Position numbers and translations under genes: made by a program. Positions 11,811 to 21,038 of a stretch of 64,000 nucleotides of DNA are shown here, piece by piece. Origin of the DNA: Cinnamomum chago (Eukaryota; Streptophyta; Magnoliopsida; Laurales; Lauraceae). Position 1 is the stretch's first letter. The number at the start of each line of letters is the position of its first letter. The DNA lies in the NCBI GenBank assembly GCA_038049695.1, contig CP142458.1, positions 46,157,001 through 46,221,000 on the forward strand, written 5' to 3'. A model generated the notes under the pieces. That model was given only the letters and a program-made list of their open reading frames with translations. It did not search any database and had not been told where the DNA came from.

Positions 11811-13130
11811 GGACTACTATTTTGGGGTCTAAGCCAGGCATCTCAGCGTAAGACCATGCAAAACAATCAACGAACTCATGAAGAAACGCGATATACTCGG
11901 GTAACTCATCATCCTTTATATTCTTGCTTATGAATACAGGATGTGGGTTATCAGGTGTTCCCAAGTCTATCTTTTGAACAGAATCTTCAGTTGGAAGGTT
12001 TGAAGGTGGTTCCTCCATAATATTTTCGGAGGCTTCCAGCCCAACAAAGCCTTCTGGAGTTCCAAAGGTATCTACAGACCACGGCTCTGTTTTTGTCCAT
12101 GGGTCTTCTTGAATGGTACTTTTCTCAAGATTTGCTATGAGATGGTCCCAATCACCTGTTGAAACTAGGTTGAAGTAGGGCACTTCTTTTGGAGATGATG
12201 GTTCTTCTGGGCTAGAAAACCGTGAGTCTGTATTATCGGACAATTCCTCTTCATCATCAGAGGAATCGTACCAATTGGATGAACTTCCTGGATCCTTAAC
12301 GGTCAACTCTTCAAAGAGATATCCAGGGAGATCGATGTCTTCATTAATATGAGATGTTGAGGCTTGGTCGGCAGGATGACTTTGCAGCCTTTGTGTCAAC
12401 TGTCTCAAGGGAGCGTCAGGATCATACCCCAGCCCATGTGAAGACTTTTCTATGTGGCGGTGGGGTTTCCAACCTTCCAGTTGACTTTTGGTCAGGGTTG
12501 GTTCCAATGGCGTGATAATACCACGGCCACCTCCCAAACCGATTGGGTTCTGAGCGTCGTAGCCCATTTTCTTCATGATAGCTTGTGCCATTGGACTATA
12601 CAGGGATAGTTGAGGCATACCTTCATTTTGGAAAGGTTCAAGCGAAGAATTTGATGAAGAAACTCCCGATTTATGGAAGAAGATTGGCTTTTCTTCTGCT
12701 GATGTTGCTGGAACAACGAAGGAAGCAGATGCCGGATCTTCTATGTCAACGGTTGTCTCCATCGGAGTGAGAGCGGGCTGAACTTGTTGATCATCAGCTT
12801 GGCTTGATGATGTGTTGTCTTCTGGCTCTGAGTCTGAATCCGTGTCTTGCAAGATAGACACAAAGGAGACAGCAAACTTGCCCCCAACCTTTTGTTTTGT
12901 CTTCTTTGCTTTGGTGGTGATCACCAGAGGCTTTGAAGACTTGAGGGAGACCATGAAGGGAGATTGATTATTCTCTTCGGTTTTGATAGAGGGTTTGTTT
13001 TCTTCCGGTGATTGATGAGGAGCCTTGCCTTTGTCTTTCTGGAGATTTTCGGCAAAGGGCGCTGTTTCTTCCTCCCTTTCTTCTTTTTCATCTTTGTACA
13101 TCTGAGCATCTGCGAAATAGACTTCTTTGC
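11811..13130 (-). mobile_element. G copy 1: protease-RT linker with G-patch-like segment (fossil)
   Basis: Acidic, Ser/Pro-rich linker. Near 12470-12610 the translation has KKMGYDAQNPIGLGGGRG and later HGLGYDPDAP. This Gly-rich arrangement resembles a G-patch, a nucleic-acid-binding module known in some retroelement proteases and linkers. The G-patch reading is an inference from glycine spacing only. Confidence 0.65.
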
Positions 13131-13149
13131 CTTTGAAGGGCTTTTTGTC

Positions 13150-13520
13150 TGCAAACACTCGATGTATCAAGCCGTCATTGCCAACGAACTTGATGCGCTG
13201 ATGTAAAGTTGAAGGGACAACACCATTCTCATGTATCCAGGGGCGTCCGAGAAGGATGTTATAGCATGAAGGGGTCTTTATTGCATAGACAGTGACCTCG
13301 GAGATAAGGTCACCGATTTGCAACTTGAACCTGATTTTGCCGATCGGCCTTTGAGCGCTGCCATCATATCCAAAGATGGACACAGACGTGTGGCTCAGCT
13401 TGCTAGGCGGAATGCCCAGTTCTTCGAGTGCCGAAGTGGAGATGAGGTTGAGTGCAGAACCTAGATCGATCTGGATTCTGCGTACTGGCACCTCTTTGAT
13501 GTACCCGGTGAAGTACAAGG
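13150..13520 (-). mobile_element. G copy 1: retropepsin-like protease (fossil)
   Basis: Matches the D segment at 5120-5450 and copy 2 at 37680-37990. It shows the LGSALNLIS turn, FGYDGSAQRPIG and YNILLGRPWIHE, in the position expected of the polyprotein-cleaving aspartic protease. Confidence 0.78.
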
Positions 13521-15493
13521 GTCGGTTGTGCTTTGTCTCGCCTAGCAGGAGGTCTTCCTTGGTGAAGGCGATGGTTGCACTTGCTGCTTTTTGAACCGAG
13601 AGGCATTCGATGCAGGATCCCTCAGTTTTCTTCTTTTCTCCTTTTGCGGGAGTTTTTGATTTTTTGACCCTATAGTCCATTTCAATTTGTAGGACTTGTG
13701 GGGCATGTTTGTCGTCATCCGCATCCAGCATTTGTAGTTCTGAAATGAGACTATCACGAGTCTGTGGTGACATTCGTAATAAGTCTAGGATGTGCAGACG
13801 TGCAGGTATGTGTTTGAAGTGTTGAATCAAGTCGTACTTGAAAGCTTCCTTGGGGCCTGCATTTTCATTATTCTTGCCACTAGGGGCGTTTACAGCTTGT
13901 TTTCCCGAAGGATTTACATAAGAAGCAGAAGGTTGGTTGTAGTTTTTGTGGTAATCCCGGCCAGAACGGGTACCTCTACCAACTTCAAGAGCTTCTGGAA
14001 AAGGGTCTTTGTTTGGAAGATCACCCTCGAGATCGAGGGGTTGTTCCTTCTCATTTGCTGAAGATGTCTCTGTGTCAGCATTGCCATCTTCAGTAATTGT
14101 GTTGCATGGAGCATTTTCCGGGAGCAAGTCCTGAACAGCATCCAGCAACCTTCCTTCTTTATCGAATATTTTGTCAGTCCAGACATCACCGATGAGATCG
14201 GGCATTTGGGACCAATTGACCGGATTTTCTCTGAAGAAGATTTCACCGGCTGGAATTTCTTCAAGGTGATCAGTCGGAAGAGGTTTGAGTTCCGATGTCA
14301 CTGTTCCAGGTGACGAAGCCTGAGAAGGTGAGGAATTATCATCCTGAGCTATTGCATTGCAAGTAACTTTGACGGAAGATGCCTCCAAGATGAACTGTTG
14401 GGAATCAGATTCGTCCTCAGATGTAGGAGGATCATCAATCCAACAGCTTTCTTCATTTTCCGGGGTTACCGGAGGAGATTCCTGTAGATTTTCAGGAACT
14501 TCCGGTGCTGGGTTGTGATGAAGCTGATTGATGCGACCTTGTTCTTGCTCTATAGCAAGGTGCTGCAAGATCCTTGCGTATTCATCGAGATCAGGCACGG
14601 GAGCCAAATCTTCTTCTTCGTCTGCTCCTTGTGGTTCATCATGGCTGGGTTCCACTGGAGTGTTTTCTTGAACAACCTCTTGGTCTTCTTCATCATCAGA
14701 CCAGGATCCTTGCGATTGTAATGGGTTATACCAGATTACTGACATAAGATGAGATTCAGGGATCCATTCCTCGTCGGAGAGATATTCTCCTGTTTTGAGG
14801 GATTCCTCCCATTCATCGATGTCACTGGCGGTGTCACTGGACTCGTATCCATCCATGGGGAATCCAACCACCGAGTTGCAAGAGTATGATGCCCCTTGCA
14901 TAGTTTCATCTTTGAGGTGTGGTGGCATGAAATCACCAAGAGTGAATTTTCTTGCCGCCTTTGAAGTCTTAGGAGAGGACTCTTCTGTTGTCCCCAGTGA
15001 AGCGGTAGAGGAGGTCTCTGCCTTTTCAGTGACTTCTTGCTTTTTTGGAGCTTTCTCCTCCTGTTTGAGCTTACGGAGTTGTCTCCTGGCTTGCCTTCGC
15101 TGTCGAGCGGTTGGCTTTGTTTTGACGACCTCCCAATTTTCATCTTCTAGGATATCGGGGTGTACCCATATGGGCTGTCCGTCTGATGTTGGATATGGAA
15201 CCAACTCTTGGGACGTTTGGGTCATCTTTATCACCTTGAAGGAAGTAGTGATCTTCTCTTTTGGTGATTTTTGTTTTTGTCCACACGACACCATGTTGAC
15301 GGAGGCGGGCCCATAGTTCTTGTCGAAGGTAATGACTCCGTTTTTCCACATCTCATTTATCTTCTCTCTCACAACAAAGCATTGACTGAGAGGATGCGAG
15401 ACCATCTGATGGTATGGACAGTACCGAGGATCGTTGGTTTTGCCAACATCTCCTGGTCTTTTGGGGTCAAGCAAGGTGAGTTTACCGTTTGCG
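13521..15493 (-). mobile_element. G copy 1: zinc-knuckle and acidic linker (fossil)
   Basis: Closest to the A insertion, at about 15375-15425, lies CPYHQMVSHPLSQC, a CX2HX4HX4C array that is the usual Tat-type variant of the Gag zinc knuckle (RNA binding). It is followed by more than 500 residues of Glu/Asp/Ser/Pro-rich linker with several KKEK-type basic clusters. No enzyme motif is seen in the linker. Confidence 0.75.
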
Positions 15494-15498
15494 AGAAG
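15494..15498. repeat. Left target duplication of element A
   Basis: AGAAG, repeated exactly at 23258-23262. Confidence 0.92.
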
Positions 15499-15890
15499 TG
15501 TTAGGAATTTTCTAGATTGCAATTTGATGGATGCATTTCATTCTAGCATCATTTGATTCACACACTTGCATTGTTTTAAATAAACTTGAAATCTTGTTTT
15601 ATTCATGCATTGCTTTTAAGTTTTGTAAAAGTATTGATTTATGCATGATTTGTATTTTCATCTTGGATGCATTTGTTTTAGAAAAGAGTTTTCAAGAAAT
15701 CAAGCAAGCCTTTGTTTTAAAAGTTTTGAATCTTTTTAGGCTTTTTATGTCATGTTTTAAAAACCATTAGAATCTTTAAAACATGTTTTCCAAGCTTGAT
15801 TTAGTAGGCAAAAAGGTCCCCCAAGCAAAACCTTCATATATGCAAAAGTTGCATTTTTTGCAAAAAGGGAGGCTGTCCCGGCAGTGTTGC

Positions 15891-16029
15891 CGGTCGACCG
15901 AGAGGCAGGTCTCGGTCGACCGAGACAACTGGAGGTAAAACCTGCAGTTTTTGAACTGAAACCTCCAACGGTCAGAAATCTGACCGTTGTGCCTTCCCGG
16001 TCGACCGAGACCTCTTTGTCGGTCGACCG
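15891..16029 (+). promoter_or_regulatory. Palindromic promoter module of A LTR
   Basis: Four exact copies of the palindrome CGGTCGACCG, each followed by AGA, lie at 15891-15900, 15913-15922, 15998-16007 and 16020-16029. They form two pairs with 22-bp spacing. Between the pairs is a perfect 11-bp inverted repeat (CAACGGTCAGA, 15966-15976 with 15979-15989). The block ends 25 bp before the TATA box, so it is a plausible dimer-binding enhancer. Copies recur in the other A LTRs. Confidence 0.7.
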
Positions 16030-16054
16030 AGAACTAGCCGTTGGGCACTTTTTG

Positions 16055-16063
16055 CTATAAATA
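16055..16063 (+). promoter_or_regulatory. TATA box of A 5' LTR
   Basis: CTATAAATA, with equivalents at 21595-21603 (3' LTR) and 40533-40541 (LTR in G copy 2). Confidence 0.75.
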
Positions 16064-16236
16064 TGAGTTCTTTCCCTTGCCAAAAGTTGGGAATTTTTAA
16101 CCCCTCCTTGAGAGGATTTGAGGCATATCAAAAGGGAAGAGAACCAAGGGATGAAGGGGAAGATTAGGAAAGCTAAAGCTTGGATTAATGAAGTTAAACC
16201 ACCAAGTAGGCTCTTCCTTTCTTAATCATAAGTTTT

Positions 16237-17159
16237 CATGCTTTGTTTTATTTTTGGTAAATCATTTCTAGCATGTTAAACTATGTTTGTGTTGTGTCCT
16301 TAACATATTTTATGTTTTGAGTTGATTTATTGTTTTGGATACAACATCACATGATTCAATCCAAGTAGTACTTAACTTTGGTAAATCTAAGTAGATCATG
16401 TTAATGAAAGAACTTTGGTAAATCATATGTAACATGATCCATATACTTGATTGAATCTTTGATTGTTGTTTTCCATCATAAGAAAATCACTTTCAAAAGT
16501 ATCTTATGTTTTGGATTCAACTTCTTTACAAATCATATGTTTTCATGTTTTGTTTTATCATTGGTAAATCTTGTAACATGTTAACCTATGATATGTTGTA
16601 TCCTTAGCATGTGTTATATTTTGAATAGATCTATTGTTTTGGATACATCATCATTGATTCATCAAAGTAGTACTTTATCTTTGGTAAATCTAAGTAGATC
16701 ATGTTAATGAAATATGTAACATGATTCATATACTTTGTTGAATCATTGGTTGTTGTTTTTCCATCATAAGAAAATCTCTCTCAAATGTATCTTATGTTTT
16801 GGATCCAACATCATTACAAATCATATGTGTATTATTGTTTTAATGCTTCACAACTTGCCTTACTTTGATTGGTAAATCTTTTTCAAGTTGTCCTTATAAT
16901 TACATATGATTTGTTCCCTAATTTCAATCAAATCAATTTTTATGTTTTGAGCTTCATTGATGATTTGATTGACATCCCTATGCATCACATGTTTAGAGCT
17001 AATCCATTACATACAACTTGTGTAACTTTGATATCATTAACAAGTTGTTACTTTTAACATGTGATTGCATTACTTCCTCAATCATAAATGTTTTTGAGCT
17101 AAAACTTTCAAAAGCCTTAGGCATACATTTATGAGCTTTCATTTTCTAAATGATTGAGG
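16237..17159 (+). repeat. Chain of nested inverted repeats in A LTR
   Basis: Perfect arm pairs read from the sequence: 16237-16242/16270-16275; 16273-16279/16300-16306; 16397-16403/16430-16436; 16477-16483/16502-16508; 16544-16549/16575-16580; 16850-16857/16884-16891; 16924-16935/16961-16972 (12 bp); 16984-16993/17056-17065 enclosing 17013-17020/17041-17048; 17076-17085/17150-17159 enclosing 17083-17090/17126-17133. Several loops carry GGTAAATC. It could be structured RNA, but its function is unknown. Confidence 0.8.
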
Positions 17160-17310
17160 ACCACACACACACACTTCATTTGTTTTCATCTTTGCATTCA
17201 TAGTGTGAGTGTGTATTTGTATTTCACTTCCATATCCGCCTATTTTAGAGGCAAATGTAATGAGCTAAAATGAATCTCCATCTAGTGTATTAAAGACACA
17301 ACTTAGTGAG

Positions 17311-17466
17311 ATAACCAACCATGTGGTTGAAGAGGTTATTGCTTAGCCTATAAAAGCATAATGGATAGGTTGATGTTAAGCCTTGAAAAACATCAATGTA
17401 AAGGTTATTGCTTAGCCTTGGAAAGCATATTGTAAAGGTTATTTCTTAGCCTATTGAAAAGCATAA
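17311..17466 (+). repeat. Row of mini-hairpins with TAGCCT loops in A LTR
   Basis: Units of roughly 40 bp contain GGTTATTGCTTAGCCT and an AAGCAT word. Arms are 17340-17344/17354-17358, 17372-17377/17389-17394 and 17409-17413/17423-17427, and the loops read (T)(A)AGCCT(T/A). The same row is in E at about 57505-57640. Confidence 0.75.
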
Positions 17467-17717
17467 ATAGTGGAAATCCGGTGGGGTGTTGGATCACAAG
17501 CCGGTAGTGGATGTAGGCATTGAGGCCGAACCACTATAAATCCTTGTGTGATGGTGCTTGCTTTGTGGTGATTGTTTATTTTAGCTTCCGCATATTGTTT
17601 GATAATCATCACTTGTGACTAGTTTGTTTTAAAGAAGTTAAAATTGTTAAAATTGGTCATAAAAGAAGCTCACCCTATTCACCCCCCCTCTAGGGTTCGG
17701 ATCCCCATGGACTAACA

Positions 17718-17731
17718 AGTGGTATCAGAGC
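17718..17731 (+). promoter_or_regulatory. Primer binding site of A
   Basis: AGTGGTATCAGAGC directly follows the LTR end. TGGTATCAGAGC is complementary to the 3' end of plant initiator Met-tRNA, the usual Copia primer. Confidence 0.85.
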
Positions 17732-18229
17732 TGTAGAGCCTCGGAAAAACTCCTTGTGAGTCGTGATCACTCGCATCCACGGAAACTCTCGCTTGAAATA
17801 GCGGATAAATAGAGACTCTCCGTTCGTGGCAGGCATTTGGGGGGGGGACTATCGTGCTCCATGTGTCTGGACTCTGATAGGTACCATTTGGTGATCCGTG
17901 TTAAGAGGATGTGGGTCCTCAAGGGTTTTGAAGAAATTCAGACCCCTCAACAAGTGGTATCAGAGATGGTTACTCTATTTTAGGGCTTAACAACCCGGAG
18001 TTGATCCTTGCTAGATTTGAACCCTAGTGTTGTTTTAATTGCATATCTTTTTAAAGATTTCCACTATGGTTGAAAATGAATTTTCCCTAGCCTCTTTGCA
18101 CCACTCTAAGACTTTTCCAAGTTATATCTTCTAGAGTTGGTGAGTCCTCAAAGTGTTCTCTCTTGGACAACCTTTTCAAGACCTTAGGTGAATTTTCAAA
18201 GGTAGACTATTTGAGTAACCTTAGGCCTT
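17732..18229 (+). mobile_element. A: 5' leader, Gag-like sequence lacking
   Basis: About 500 bp without a usable reading frame. A second primer-site-like TGGTATCAGAG lies at 17955-17965. Near 18120-18240 short words match the end of E's Gag region (for example CCTTAGGCCTTGA), so the block is what remains where E has Gag. Confidence 0.65.
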
Positions 18230-20460
18230 GATCCCACTAGACCAACCTATGCTTTTTAGTTATATCTTTTTGTTGGTCATGTTACATTTGCATTCTGTTG
18301 CTTTATAGTCACATCTTTTAAAATGCAATGTTTCTTTGTGATCATTTGATTTTGTCTTCATGAACTTTTATAGTTATATCTCATGGTTTTCAAAATCCTT
18401 GATTGCAACCTTTTCATGATGGATTTGCATTTTGATCATATAGTTATATCTCTTGTAGTGCATATCTATTCATGATCAATTGATTGTGATTACAATTGCT
18501 TTTATAGCTAGTTTTTCATGATCAATTGATGTTGGAAAATCATTTGATGTTTGTCATAGTTAGATCCTTTTTGCATATCAAATGATTTGAAGCTATTTAA
18601 GTTTTCCATTGATTTACAAGTTATATCTTTTGATATGGAAACTTTGTGAGTGTCTATTGTTTTTCAAATTGAAATTTTACAATAGTACACTTCTTGTTTT
18701 TCAAATTCACTTGCTCTCAATTCTATAAATGATTCTTTGTTGGAATTTCATATATTGAAGTGATTTGAGAAACTTTGGAAAATGTTCTAAGCTTTATTGG
18801 TTGTATTTATAGAAGCATTTTCCTTGAATTTATTTCCTTGTGCCTAACTATGATTATATCATTTGGAAGGAAATACTTTTTTTTACAAACAATTTGCATC
18901 TTTGCTCATTTAGTGACATTCTTTATGCAAATTGATTTTGTTGTCTTACATTGCATGGTTGGATATGGTTTCATTGATTTGCATGTTTGTGCCTATTTTG
19001 GTATATAGTTTCATTAATGCAAATTAATGAGGGTTTATGTGCTTTATAGTAAAATCTTGTATTTGAGCTTTTTATGTACATATGTGATTTTATGTGCTAA
19101 GTTCTTTTGGTATAAATCTCATATCTTTTTCCATTGCATTGTAAGCTTAGTGCATTTGCTAAGAGTGGAGATGTTACATGATAGCTTAATGAATCATTTT
19201 AGATGAATTGGAATTAAACCATTGTTCTTAATAGGTATATCCATTTATGTGGTCCATCTTCATCTTTATGTGATCCATGATGTCTCTCTAACTTCATACC
19301 TTCTTGTGCTTACATAGTTATATTCTTTATTGATGATTGGTATGAGTTAGATCTTGAATGTTGATTGATCCTCTCTATGCAAATGTCAAATCGTTCTATG
19401 TATGGTTGTGGTATTGATTACATTTGTAGAAACCATACTAGAACTAAAATCCATCCTCTATGCTTTCTAGTCATTTCTTTTTGGATGGTTATGATGTTGA
19501 TTCATGTATTGTCTCTAAGTGATGTCATTCTTATACATGTTTCAACTTCATAGTAGTGTTCTTAATCATATGAAACTCTTTGAAACCCATTTATCATATT
19601 TCTATATGTTTGATGGATATCTTAGATGTTGAATTCATATGATTTTGACACTTTGGAAATTGCATACATTTACCAAGTTATATCATTTTGCATTGCAATT
19701 TCTCTTGTTCATCACTATGCTCAATAGTTAAATCTTTAAAAGTGATGAATATGCATTTATGATGCTTGATGGAATTTTGTCACATTCTTGCTCTTTATCA
19801 TGTTATCAAATTCAATTGGATTCAATTGGTATAATGTTTTGATTGATTTGATTTCTTGTGAATGTGATAAACTTTGTGTGCATTGGATTGAACTTGATAA
19901 GTAATATGATTGCTCCATGTCACACACCATTAGCATCATAATGTTCATGTTGCCACCTCCTTTGCTCATATAGGTATATCTCATGACCACCATGTTTATG
20001 TGTTCATAATATTGGTTGGTTATTAGTTGAGGTTGGCTTCATGTTTGAATTTCATTTCACTCAATTTGCACTTTAATAAGTCATATTTATTGATTGAATG
20101 AAATGATTTTCAAAATCTTACATAGCATTTGATTTTCATTAGTAATATTGATTGATGCTATGTTTGAGTAAACCCCATTTTATCATGGATAGCTCTAATT
20201 TGGATTTCTCATAATAGTTATACTTTTAAATCCATTTTAGAGTGATTGAGTTTATAGTCATATCCTTTAATCTCAATTGATATGTTTGTTTCAATTGATA
20301 TCCATGATTGCTTCTCCCATTAGACCTAGCTCTCTTTTGGTAATTTGATCATATTGTGCTTAATAGTTAAATGAATCTAATCCTTTCCTTGAAGTTAACC
20401 CTCACTTGGTTAAACCATCTACTTCTTGAATCTAATAGTTATATCTTGTCAAAAGCTTGA
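18230..20460 (+). repeat. A: non-coding interior made of inverted repeats with AGTTATATC loops
   Basis: AT-rich, no coding signal. The word AGTTATATC and close variants recur dozens of times. Many copies lie between inverted arms: 19564-19574/19634-19644 (11 bp perfect), 19657-19664/19694-19701, 19708-19716/19741-19749, 19780-19787/19860-19867, 20052-20065/20093-20106 (13 of 14), 20120-20128/20155-20163, 20193-20207/20228-20242 (13 of 15). The same chain, in the same order, is found in E at about 59460-60910. Confidence 0.8.
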
Positions 20461-20474
20461 CAAAAGAAGAGAAT

Positions 20475-21038
20475 GGATTGAGGGGGAGTGTAAACCTTCA
20501 TAGGAAGAATTAGTTTTGATCAAATTCACCATTGGAATGCTTTTGAGCCCTTAGAGATAACTTTCATGCATGATAGCCTGTTATGAATTTCATTTTCAAT
20601 TTCAATTGTTAACAGGTGCTACTAATGGTATTTTCCTTGTTTCATGTGTGTAGGTACCTTTGCAATTTAATGGCAAAGGGGGAGAAATTATGCAAGTTCT
20701 CAAAAGGGTGAAGAGAAAGTCCAAGCTTCCAAAGGGGAGTGTTGTGTATGATCTTCTACAAAGGGAGAGAATGCATACCTTGCCAAATGGGAGAAAGAGG
20801 CATGGTCAAAGGGGGAGAGCAAATAGAAGAAACAAAGCTTGGAGCTAAAGAATATGCTTGGCTAAAGAATATTTAAGCACCAAGCATCATGAAGAATGAA
20901 GATTGAAGCCCAAGAGCCCAAGCTATGAGAAGAAGCATCCAAGAAGATTTCAAGCCTTGTCAAGCTGAGGGGGAGCTGAAGACTAAGTGTGTTTATTCAG
21001 TGGTGAGTGTGTTGCCATCAAATTGCAAAGGGGGAGAT
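20475..21038 (+). promoter_or_regulatory. A: series of polypurine tracts ending at the 3' LTR
   Basis: AGGGGGAG-type tracts occur near 20480, 20678, 20756, 20812 and 20965. The last one, AAAGGGGGAGAT at 21027-21038, abuts the 3' LTR and is the likely plus-strand primer. A similar series precedes the 3' LTR of E. Confidence 0.7.

Larger units (their letters stand above)
15499..17717 (+). mobile_element. A: 5' LTR
   Basis: From left to right: an AT-rich U3; a promoter block with four CGGTCGACCG palindromes (15891-16029) and a TATA box at 16055-16063; then about 1.2 kb dominated by nested inverted repeats (16237-17220); a row of mini-hairpins (17311-17466); and a terminal segment ending CTAACA. 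Short open frames in it are incidental. Confidence 0.93.

Noticed and set aside
10843-11832. + strand open frames of 91-160 codons over the RT region (and their twins at 35321-36310)
   Set aside because: They are shadows of the - strand pol reading in another frame; no recognisable domain.
15757-16131. 124-codon - strand frame in the A LTR, repeated in all three A LTRs
   Set aside because: It overlaps the promoter palindromes and TATA box; identity among copies only reflects the young age of the LTRs.
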